Of a stretch of DNA of 13,147 nt, positions 7,637 through 13,147 are shown in pieces. Position 1 is the first letter of the stretch, and each line of letters starts with the position of its first letter. The position numbers were made by a program, and so were the translations under genes. Source of the stretch: Desulfobacteraceae bacterium (GTDB taxonomy: Bacteria > Desulfobacterota > DSM-4660 > Desulfatiglandales > Desulfatiglandaceae); contig JABMQV010000147.1 of NCBI GenBank assembly GCA_013203065.1, forward strand, positions 1-13,147. Reading direction: 5' to 3'. The notes beneath the pieces were generated by a model. That model had not been told where the DNA came from and searched no databases. It was given only the letters and a program-made list of their open reading frames with translations.

Positions 7637-8159
7637 GCGGTATCTCAAACTCCCATTCGCACCAGACATCCTTGGGGTGATCGTCCGGCGGGCAGACGAG
7701 ACATGTCGCCTTTGCCTTGGGGTTGATGACCTCGGCTGCGGCTTCGCAAATAGCCAACCCGGCGGGTTTACAGGCTAACTCACCGATTCCGTCCTCAACC
7801 CTTCTAACCTGTTGGTGACAATTGGTCACCTTGATCCTGAATCTATTGTCATCCAGGTCTTCGATTTCATAATCGGCGTTGGCCCAGATCGTTGAGAGGA
7901 TCATGGCGTCCCTGAGCGAGTTGAGGTCGTCCTTCAGACCGAACATCTTTCTCAACCGATACATCTGAACCCTTGCATTGGCTGGGAAGCAGTGGGCATC
8001 GGCCTTCACCGCGGCTTCTTCCCCATATTCGTTGTTGATATACAGTATGTAGTTGTTTTGGAGATTCCACCAGTTTTTCTGGAACATCTCGATAAAGTCC
8101 AACAATTCCTCTTTTGATAGTTTTGAGAGTATTTCTCCCTGAAATTTATTCAGCGGCAA
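7629..8159 (-). CDS. DUF6125-like cysteine-rich protein of unknown function
   Basis: I read a 177-residue protein starting at TTG 8159, because AAGGAGG lies exactly 8 bp before it. The upstream ATGs at 8204 and 8258 in the same frame have no clear ribosome site. The N-terminal half resembles 'LSKEELLDFIEMFQKNWWNLQNNY', typical of the DUF6125 group, whose fold I associate with L-2-amino-thiazoline-4-carboxylate hydrolase-like proteins. The C-terminal half keeps a pattern of Cys114, Cys130, Cys138, Cys153, Cys156, His161 and Cys167, ending in 'PDDHPKDVWCEWEF'. This could bind metal or carry a catalytic Cys. There is no signal peptide or membrane segment. Its last bases overlap the convergent UxaA gene. 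No reaction can be assigned. Confidence 0.72.
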   Translation of the reverse strand: MPLNKFQGEILSKLSKEELLDFIEMFQKNWWNLQNNYILYINNEYGEEAAVKADAHCFPANARVQMYRLRKMFGLKDDLNSLRDAMILSTIWANADYEIEDLDDNRFRIKVTNCHQQVRRVEDGIGELACKPAGLAICEAAAEVINPKAKATCLVCPPDDHPKDVWCEWEFEIPLT

Positions 8160-8167
8160 CGTCTTTT

Positions 8168-8174
8168 CCTCCTT
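8168..8174 (-). promoter_or_regulatory. Ribosome binding site deciding a TTG start
   Basis: On the minus strand this reads AAGGAGG, a full anti-Shine-Dalgarno match, 8 bp before TTG 8159. It lies inside the longer frame and is the main reason for preferring the shorter 177-residue protein. Confidence 0.65.
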
Positions 8175-8439
8175 CTCATATTTTTTCTCCCAGCGAGTAA
8201 TCATGGCCCCGCTGTCGGTCGTGGAAGCATAGGGTATAGCGGAGCATGTGTCAAGCATCTGAGATCACAGGGAATGACATTTGGACCCATGCCTTTCCGC
8301 GATAATCTAAAGTGAATAAGGGTTCCACATGATTTACTCGCAAAATGAATAGACTGAGATATACATTCGTTTTAGTGGCCCGCGATGCGAAAATGTAAAG
8401 TTATTCTTGTGCAGGTCCTGAGTCTTTAAAAGTCAAATT

Positions 8440-9834
8440 CTACACACTTGTTTGAGGTGCTGTTCCCTTTATCCATGAAGAGAAAAACAGTGCTATCAAC
8501 AGTCCGCCCACGGGTAAAATGTGCAATACGAGCCGATCCAATGCCACGCTGAGAAGTTCGCGTATGTCCCATGGCGTCACCAGGAAAATCAGGAAGTAGG
8601 TTACCAAATGAAGCAGAAAAAGTGAACACGCTGTAAAAGTGGTCCGATCACAAAACGCACGCCATCTAATAATGGCCGACACGATAAGGATTAGCCATAT
8701 TAAACCGTATTGCCATATACTTACAACTTGGCTCACAAACTCACTCAGGATGATGGGGATGCGCGATACATTCTTGATAATCTCACTGAAACGCAGGTGT
8801 GCGGGGTAGTTTTCCTCTGTGCGTGGTATATCATTTGACCATATCAGCCAGGGTAGAATGAGGATTATAAACGTTGCCACACAGAGGACTGCACCTGACA
8901 ACCGTCGTCTCCAGTATTGACTTCGAATTGGAAACAAAAATATGACAAGGCAGTTGATTGCACCAAGCGCCAGCCCTTCGTTTTTAGTAAATGCAGCGAA
9001 TCCCGATAGTATTCCGCACAGCACACATGAACGCCATTTGGAATGCTCTTCCCAATCGAGCAGGTATACCACCGAGGCTGTGTAGAAAGCCGTCAAGGGC
9101 ACATCAGCATTTCCCGATCCGGCCCAGCGCAGCATTACTGGAGTTCCCATTACGATGGCCGTTATTGTGAAAGCCGCCGGGGTTGGTAATCGACGTTTGC
9201 TGAAGGCAAATACGAGACACATCAGTCCAAAGTAGATCACAGGTAGAGACAGTTTGGCCATTTGATCATCGATATGTCCGAGCACACCGTAAACACCGGC
9301 CATTAGGAAAGGTACCATCAGGGGATAGTCCAGGTGGCTGTAACCGAGTGATAGATCACCGAAGTAGTCGGGACAGGGTATTATCCCTTTCAAGGCAATT
9401 ACCTTTGCCTTCAGTCCCCAAATTGCAAACGCATCCCATTCATACAGATGAGAACCCAATGCGTGAACCAAGACAATACTTTGAAATATTAGCAGCAGAA
9501 TGAAGAGAGCGGTAGAGACGACAAATGGAAGCCGGGTGATATGCAGGAACCCAGACCTTAACTCATTTATAGGAATTTTCCAATTACGGAAAAAAAATAT
9601 ACAAGGGATCATAGTAACCACGAACAGCACCACAAACGACCACCGTGTTGGCCGGACTCCAACCAGTCCCAGCAAAAACAATAAGTATCCAAGACTTCCC
9701 GTGCCCAGGATTACTACAAGGCTTAATGTCTCGGAAAACAGGCATTCCTCTTTCCAGGTAAAGAGCTTTGCCCCTACCATGCCAAGAGTCAATATTACCA
9801 GCAGGTAAAAAGCCAACCAAACCCAATCCATCAT
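8440..9834 (-). CDS. Polytopic membrane glycosyltransferase, GT-C / GT39-like
   Basis: This 464-residue protein is very hydrophobic, with about ten or more predicted membrane helices (for example 5-22, 38-60, 66-82, 105-125, 195-211). The first large extracytoplasmic loop carries 'YEWDAFAIWGLKAK' (131-144), where Asp134 sits like the catalytic acidic residue of GT-C enzymes. Other features shared with the ArnT/RgtA-like group are HLDYP (167-171), GNADVPL (241-247) and TKNEGL (283-288). Such enzymes transfer sugars from polyprenyl-phosphate donors to lipids, glycans or proteins on the outer face of the inner membrane. The ATG overlaps the stop of the upstream gene (ATGA), indicating translational coupling. 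Donor and acceptor are unknown. The DNA looks more AT-rich than the metabolic genes on either side. Confidence 0.75.
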   Translation of the reverse strand: MMDWVWLAFYLLVILTLGMVGAKLFTWKEECLFSETLSLVVILGTGSLGYLLFLLGLVGVRPTRWSFVVLFVVTMIPCIFFFRNWKIPINELRSGFLHITRLPFVVSTALFILLLIFQSIVLVHALGSHLYEWDAFAIWGLKAKVIALKGIIPCPDYFGDLSLGYSHLDYPLMVPFLMAGVYGVLGHIDDQMAKLSLPVIYFGLMCLVFAFSKRRLPTPAAFTITAIVMGTPVMLRWAGSGNADVPLTAFYTASVVYLLDWEEHSKWRSCVLCGILSGFAAFTKNEGLALGAINCLVIFLFPIRSQYWRRRLSGAVLCVATFIILILPWLIWSNDIPRTEENYPAHLRFSEIIKNVSRIPIILSEFVSQVVSIWQYGLIWLILIVSAIIRWRAFCDRTTFTACSLFLLHLVTYFLIFLVTPWDIRELLSVALDRLVLHILPVGGLLIALFFSSWIKGTAPQTSV

Positions 9835-10322
9835 CGCAATCTCCTGACCTTAACGCGAAACCCGCCGTGTTGAGGCGGCGAGAAGACTGCTATCCAGTGT
9901 ATTCCCAGTTTCTCAGAAAGTGCAGGCGTTAGAAGAGTACGTTTTTTCACTATCATTTTGCCATCGTTCACAACAGGTGAAGAATCCGAAACGTAAATAC
10001 GCCGGGGGTAAATAACATAATTACCACGAAAGTAGACCTCCGCCATAAAACCTTCATGTTCCTTTAGCTCAGGCCTAAACCCTTCAAACTGGACCCAAAT
10101 ATTTCCCGACGGCATCCGGTTATTGAACAAATTGTCGAGTTGCTCGTAAGGTGTCAACACCAGTTCGGGCCCTTGAAGTAGAAAATGTCCGATCCGGTAA
10201 CTCCTTGCCTTTGGATGAAAATTGACAACACAGATACAAAGTACGGCAGTGGCGAGCAGTAGTGACGGTACAGCCGTTACAAGAAAAGAAACACTTCTAG
10301 TTGCTTTATTCATTAAATGCAT
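9831..10322 (-). CDS. Membrane-anchored protein of unknown function, coupled to the GT-C gene
   Basis: This 163-residue protein has a short basic N-terminus, one hydrophobic segment (about 12-34), then a soluble domain that should lie outside the inner membrane. The anchor has no lipobox or obvious signal-peptidase site, so it is probably retained. The soluble part is rich in beta-type sequence (NIWVQFEGFRPEL, MAEVYFRGNYVIYPRRIYV), and I do not recognise it. Met1 and Met4 are both possible starts and neither has a clear ribosome site. Its TGA overlaps the ATG of the glycosyltransferase gene by 4 bp, which suggests that the two products are made in proportion and may act together in envelope glycan modification. 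That role rests only on the neighbour. Confidence 0.65.
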   Translation of the reverse strand: MHLMNKATRSVSFLVTAVPSLLLATAVLCICVVNFHPKARSYRIGHFLLQGPELVLTPYEQLDNLFNNRMPSGNIWVQFEGFRPELKEHEGFMAEVYFRGNYVIYPRRIYVSDSSPVVNDGKMIVKKRTLLTPALSEKLGIHWIAVFSPPQHGGFRVKVRRLR

Positions 10323-10382
10323 TTTTTTAAATTTAAAATCAAAGGATAGGGTTGATACACTGTCTGTCTTGTAGACAAGGGG

Positions 10383-10871
10383 TCAAAGAACAACTTCTTC
10401 TCGAAATCCAAACCGTATGCTGTTGTCCAGATAGTAGATCAGGAAGGGTTCGAGCTTGTAAAGCCTGACTCTAAAGCGCCTTGTAAACGCAGCCAGATCC
10501 AGTGACTGACCCGATTCAAAAAACTCCGTTGTAAACGTAAACTTTTTGAGGTACGCCCTGACAGCCTTCACGGCCTCCGGCCCCACAGAAATCGCCCCTA
10601 CGTTCCCCGACATCTGTAACCCGCGAATCTCCTGCCAGGTGGATGCCGCCCCATGGATGGCTGCGGATGCCTGCCCGCTCGCCAGGGATTCCCGGATATG
10701 CCTGGATTCAGGGTCAGAAAAGAAGTAGAAGCGGGCGTTCACATAAACATAGTAAACGGCTGCCGCCCACGCCACATCCCCTTCGGCTGTGGCAAGGGTC
10801 ATGGTGCTCTGCCCATTTATGATCTCTTCCGCAAGTCCCTTCAAGTCCTTACTATTGTGTTCCGGAGCCAT
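10383..10871 (-). CDS. Pyridoxamine-5'-phosphate-oxidase-fold flavin-binding protein (YhbP/UPF0306-like)
   Basis: This 162-residue protein has the split-barrel fold pattern of PNPOx-like proteins: an N-terminal 'MTLATAEGDVAWAAAVYYVY' strand pair, 'FYFFSDPESRHIRE', and 'EIRGLQMSG'. The C-terminus 'LEPFLIYYLDNSIRFGFREEV' resembles the end of E. coli YhbP (UPF0306). These proteins usually bind FMN or a related cofactor; the physiological reaction is generally unknown. The ATG at 10871 (MAPEHN) is preferred because GAGG lies about 6 bp upstream, while the longer frame to 11021 would run deep into the CDF gene. It follows the CDF gene by 64 bp on the same strand and may be cotranscribed. No link in function to metal export is evident. 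Confidence 0.78.
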   Translation of the reverse strand: MAPEHNSKDLKGLAEEIINGQSTMTLATAEGDVAWAAAVYYVYVNARFYFFSDPESRHIRESLASGQASAAIHGAASTWQEIRGLQMSGNVGAISVGPEAVKAVRAYLKKFTFTTEFFESGQSLDLAAFTRRFRVRLYKLEPFLIYYLDNSIRFGFREEVVL

Positions 10872-10935
10872 TAAAATCCTCAAATCGGACCACGAGAGAA
10901 AGGCCTGAGAATTCAAGATCCAAGATTGTCGAGGA

Positions 10936-11820
10936 TTAAATGAGGGCCTTTGTATCGCAGCTGTCACACTCAAACTGCAAGGTGACATGGGTGATATTGC
11001 GCTGGCCCAGCTTTTCCTCAATCTGTTTTCTCAGGTTGTCGCTCTCACTAACCATCATGTCCTCTATATCCACGTGCGCCTCGAATTGAATGTTCTTTTC
11101 GTTTAGCATCCAGATGTGAACATGATGTATGTTTTTTACGCCAGGGACCGATTCCAGATCCTTTTGAATATCTCTCAGGGAAACCGATTTTGGGGAACCC
11201 ATCATGATGACGGTGGTGGCCTCCTTTATAATATCCCAACTTCCCTTGAGAACATAGAGGGATATAAGGACCGTCAGCACCGGGTCCACCCAGTAGACAT
11301 CCAGGAGGTAGATAAATACGCCCCCGAGGATAACCGCCACACTCGAGACCGCATCGCTGAAGAGGTGGAGATATGCGGATCGGATATTCAGGTTGTCCTT
11401 GGAACCCTTTCGCAGCAAGAGGGTTCCGATGATATTGGCGATCAACCCGATGCCGGCCACCCCCACCATGAGAGCCCCCTTGATCGGTTCAGGGTGCATA
11501 AACCGCTCATAAGACTCTTTGATAAGAAAAAAACAGATGGCAACCAGGACAGCAGCGTTGATAATGGCCGCGATGATTTCGGCCCGCTTCAACCCGAAGG
11601 TGTAGTTTTCCGTCCGGGTACGCTCACCCAGACGGATGGCAATGTAGGCAACAATGATGGCGATCCCGTCGCTAAAATTGTGCAGGGCATCTGAGATCAG
11701 GGACAGGCTGCCCGACATAACCCCGCCGATCACTTCAGCGACGGTGATCGCAAAGTTGAGCATCATGGTGATAAACAGGCGGAGCTTGGATCCAGTCCCG
11801 CCTGTATGATCATGCCCCAT
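10936..11820 (-). CDS. Cation diffusion facilitator (CzcD/ZitB-type metal efflux protein)
   Basis: This 294-residue inner-membrane protein has the six-helix CDF layout and a cytoplasmic C-terminal domain. The two metal-site motifs are visible: DALHNFSD (44-51, with Asp44, His47 and Asp51) in helix 2 and HLFSD (152-156) in helix 5. An HD pattern of this kind is typical of Zn(II)/Co(II)/Cd(II) proton antiporters. The C-terminal domain has HHVHIW (232-237) and a final CDSC (285-288) that could bind metal. The start 'MGHDH' at 11820 also gives a short His-containing N-terminus and is preceded by GGAGG about 9 bp upstream. Its ATG lies inside the last codons of the amidase remnant (11-bp overlap), so translation may depend on ribosomes leaving that remnant. 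Metal specificity is inferred. Confidence 0.9.
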   Translation of the reverse strand: MGHDHTGGTGSKLRLFITMMLNFAITVAEVIGGVMSGSLSLISDALHNFSDGIAIIVAYIAIRLGERTRTENYTFGLKRAEIIAAIINAAVLVAICFFLIKESYERFMHPEPIKGALMVGVAGIGLIANIIGTLLLRKGSKDNLNIRSAYLHLFSDAVSSVAVILGGVFIYLLDVYWVDPVLTVLISLYVLKGSWDIIKEATTVIMMGSPKSVSLRDIQKDLESVPGVKNIHHVHIWMLNEKNIQFEAHVDIEDMMVSESDNLRKQIEEKLGQRNITHVTLQFECDSCDTKALI

Positions 11821-12115
11821 CGAATGATCCCTCCAATAACCTTGGACGTCGATCTGCCCAGGGCCTGGCCTCCTCAAGTTGGGCAGCAAGCCGAAAGAGG
11901 GTCGCTTCGTCTCCAAAACGTCCCACAAAATGGACCCTAACGGGAAGGCCGTCGTCATTCCACATCAGGGGGACAGACATGGCGGGTTGTCCCGTGACAT
12001 TGCAGATAGGTGTAAAGGGTACAAATTCTTTGGCCCGCTCCAGACCCGTAAGTGGGTTATCGGGTGTGGAATCAAAGGTGCCGAGCAATACAGGCGGTTC
12101 TCCCAGAGTGGGGGT
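11810..12115 (-). pseudogene. C-terminal remnant of an amidase-signature family protein
   Basis: About 100 residues, from '[15 protein letters not shown]' through '[20 protein letters not shown]' to '[11 protein letters not shown]', match the C-terminal end of amidase-signature enzymes, which are normally about 450-500 residues. The catalytic Lys-cisSer-Ser region would lie in the missing N-terminal three quarters, so the product cannot be active. Similarity begins near 12115, shortly after the in-frame TGA ending the ferredoxin frame (12143). A TTG at 12088 is the only nearby start and has no good ribosome site. The tail is well preserved and overlaps the CDF start codon, which suggests that the truncation is recent or that the remnant is kept for coupling. 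Confidence 0.75.
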
Positions 12116-12142
12116 GAAGGAGGTCCCGTTGCCAATTTGGGA

Positions 12143-12331
12143 TCATACCTCCGTTATGATGAAGGCCTTGGACTTGCAAACTGCTACGCAGGTCCCACAC
12201 CCAAAGCAGTTGTTGGGTCGCACCGGGAAAGCCTTGCTGGAAAAGTCAAAGACATCCACGAGGCTAAACTTCAAACATTCTTCGCATTCATCACACTTGA
12301 TCCTGGTCAACATGGACAAGCTAGACTTCAA
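12143..12331 (-). CDS. Small 2[4Fe-4S]-type ferredoxin, degenerate, possibly a pseudogene
   Basis: The frame codes for about 62 residues with a bacterial-type dicluster ferredoxin pattern. The first motif is Cys13-x2-Cys16-x2-Cys19, followed by Ser23 where the fourth Cys should be. The second is complete: Cys42, Cys45, Cys48 and Cys52 (CFGCGTCVAVC). In dicluster ferredoxins, the three first-motif Cys plus the last Cys hold one cluster, so cluster I could form, while cluster II would lack one Cys ligand. Both usual Cys-Pro pairs are lost (SL and CK). The start is uncertain: TTG 12331 and ATG 12313 both lack a ribosome site. Its stop is in frame with the amidase remnant directly downstream. It may be a low-potential electron carrier, or a decaying gene next to a deletion scar. 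Confidence 0.6.
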   Translation of the reverse strand: MKSSLSMLTRIKCDECEECLKFSLVDVFDFSSKAFPVRPNNCFGCGTCVAVCKSKAFIITEV

Positions 12332-12414
12332 AGGTTCGATACTGCTTTCCCATCAGAGCGACCCGCTGCATCCACCCGAGAAATGACAACCCACAACAAA
12401 CGACTGAATTTTTC

Positions 12415-12831
12415 CTATTTATCATCTATCAGCTCAAGCAGGACCCCGTTCATCATCTTGGGATGGACAAAGGCGAATTCACAGTCACGGAAGGGCCTGG
12501 CCACATCCCCTCTTGAATCCGGAATAAAGGGATAATTCTTTGCCTTTAACTCATCAATGGCCTCACGGGTGTTATCCACATTGAAGCTGATGAGCATGAT
12601 GCCCTCACCGTTCTTCTCGATAAACCTGGCCACATCTCCATCGGGGGTGGTTGATTCCATCAACTCAAAACCCACTTCCCCAACATAGTATCTCGCCACA
12701 TTAATCTTTTCCGGCTCATCCACGTAGGCGTCATCCGGCTCGCTCTTGCCCAGAACAGGTTCCCAGATCTTTTTGGCCGCTTCCAGGTCCTTGACAGCGA
12801 TACAGATATGATCCACCTTGTTTGTCTTCAT
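12415..12831 (-). CDS. VOC-superfamily protein, methylmalonyl-CoA epimerase-like
   Basis: This 138-residue protein has the two beta-alpha-beta3 modules of the vicinal-oxygen-chelate fold and the sequence pattern of methylmalonyl-CoA epimerase: 'VDHICIAVKDLEAAKK' at the start, 'DGDVARFIEKNGEG' in the middle and 'HPKMMNGVLLELI' at the end. The epimerase interconverts (S)- and (R)-methylmalonyl-CoA using a divalent metal. His8, Glu56 and Glu133 occupy three ligand positions. The fourth, His in the GLHHIAF motif, is Leu80 here (GIMLISF). True epimerase function is therefore doubtful, and a related lyase or binding role is possible. The ATG at 12831 is supported by GGGGAG upstream; the frame extends to 12855 without a better start. 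A sigma70-like promoter lies at 12889-12918. The mutase-like genes are about 9 kb away, so a shared pathway is only a suggestion. Confidence 0.78.
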   Translation of the reverse strand: MKTNKVDHICIAVKDLEAAKKIWEPVLGKSEPDDAYVDEPEKINVARYYVGEVGFELMESTTPDGDVARFIEKNGEGIMLISFNVDNTREAIDELKAKNYPFIPDSRGDVARPFRDCEFAFVHPKMMNGVLLELIDDK

Positions 12832-12888
12832 TTCTCTCCCCTTCTCGGAATTCACTTCTTCTTAAAAAGGCCTTCCCAATGAAGCTCC

Positions 12889-12918
12889 AATATAGCTTTA
12901 ATGTAGCTACGCCGTCAA
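12889..12918 (-). promoter_or_regulatory. Sigma70-like promoter for the VOC gene
   Basis: On the minus strand TTGACG (12918-12913) and TATATT (12894-12889) are separated by 18 bp. The predicted transcript start near 12882 gives a leader of about 50 nt before the ATG at 12831. It may also serve the downstream ferredoxin, CDF and YhbP-like genes, since no clear promoter was seen between them. Confidence 0.5.
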
Positions 12919-13020
12919 GGTCAAAATCCGCATTACCAATCTTTGAAAACAGCCCAATTCCCGCATAGATAAACCTTTGTTAAGCGTGTCTCATAGCCGC
13001 AACCCCAGGCACTTTTTACC

Positions 13021-13048
13021 TTGACAAAGATTTTGTACACAGTATACA
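13021..13048 (+). promoter_or_regulatory. Promoter-like site with an overlapping imperfect palindrome (candidate operator)
   Basis: TTGACA (13021-13026) and TATACA (13043-13048) are separated by 16 bp and point out of the window to the right. Overlapping the -10 is TGTACAC-A-GTATACA (13034-13048), an inverted repeat with 7-bp arms and one mismatched pair. Half-sites of the GTATAC type are used by some GntR-family repressors, so a repressed promoter is plausible. The gene it would drive is not in the window. Confidence 0.35.
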
Positions 13049-13070
13049 GGTTTTACTCAACAAAAAAATT

Positions 13071-13147
13071 GGTGGCTTCGTAAAAAGTCTCTAAGGCCGT
13101 CACTCCCACGAACGCGGGAGTCTCCCGCCGCGGCGGGATTGATTTCC
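13071..13147. repeat. Intergenic repeat element with GC-rich palindromes
   Basis: The element begins with GGCTTCGTAAAAAGTCT, a sequence I associate with dispersed intergenic repeats in deltaproteobacterial genomes. It is followed by the inverted repeat ACTCCC/GGGAGT (13102-13121) and a perfect 16-bp palindrome, TCCCGCCGCGGCGGGA (13123-13138). It runs to the window edge. Only one copy is in the window, so its repetitive nature rests on recalled knowledge. Confidence 0.5.

Larger units (their letters stand above)
12832..13147. other. Right-edge intergenic region
   Basis: No gene is seen in these 316 bp. They hold a minus-strand promoter for the VOC gene, a plus-strand promoter/operator-like site, and an intergenic repeat with palindromes that runs off the window. 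Confidence 0.6.

Noticed and set aside
10360..10380. Small inverted repeat (CTTGT/ACAAG) between the YhbP-like gene and the anchored-protein gene
   Set aside because: The 5-bp stem has no T-run, which is too weak to call a terminator or operator.
11116..11694. 192-codon plus-strand open frame opposite the CDF gene
   Set aside because: It is antisense to conserved CDF helices, and its Gly/Asp-rich product is typical of a shadow frame.
11879..12535. 218-codon plus-strand frame across the amidase remnant, ferredoxin and VOC tail
   Set aside because: It spans three recognisable minus-strand families, has no domain match, and its open length reflects the GC pattern of the opposite strand.

Overview
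The window looks like a chromosomal segment of an anaerobic, probably sulfate-reducing or syntrophic, bacterium of the former Deltaproteobacteria (Desulfobacterota). The reasons are the oxygen-sensitive chemistry implied by an AbfD-type [4Fe-4S]/flavin dehydratase and a B12 mutase, and a right-edge repeat containing CTTCGTAAAAAGTC next to GC-rich 'cgaacgcggga' palindromes, a pattern I associate with that group. This assignment is an inference. No rRNA, tRNA, transposase, CRISPR array or phage gene was seen.

Left block (1-7636), acyl-CoA and hydroxy-acid metabolism. A 5'-truncated AbfD-like dehydratase (+) converges on a minus-strand set: a 3-hydroxyacyl-CoA dehydrogenase, then the large and small subunits of a methylmalonyl-CoA-mutase-type B12 enzyme. 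Divergent from that set, across a ~500-bp intergenic region, is a plus-strand pair: a BKACE (beta-keto acid cleavage, DUF849) enzyme and a full-length UxaA/altronate-dehydratase-family enzyme. Together they read like a catabolic module: dehydration, hydroxyacyl oxidation, carbon-skeleton rearrangement and beta-keto acid cleavage. The substrate cannot be read from sequence. The mutase is the most unusual element. By alignment from memory it has lost the catalytic His (to Asn), the preceding Tyr (to Arg), the Gln and Arg substrate ligands (Arg within a ~15-residue deletion), and the diagnostic Tyr/Phe/Ile position (to Val). Its small subunit has a changed cobalamin motif (DxxHxxG instead of DxHxxG, and no SxL).

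Middle block (7629-10322). A DUF6125-like protein overlaps the end of the UxaA gene by 8 bp tail to tail. It is followed by a translationally coupled pair that appears somewhat more AT-rich: a membrane-anchored protein of unknown function and a polytopic GT-C-like glycosyltransferase.

Right block (10383-12831), all on the minus strand. Reading leftward from a recognisable promoter near 12.9 kb: a VOC/methylmalonyl-CoA-epimerase-like protein lacking one metal ligand, a degenerate 2[4Fe-4S] ferredoxin, a C-terminal amidase remnant, a cation diffusion facilitator whose start codon overlaps the amidase remnant, and a YhbP-like flavin-binding protein. The ferredoxin-amidase stretch looks like a deletion scar. 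The right edge holds a plus-strand promoter/operator-like site and a palindromic intergenic repeat.
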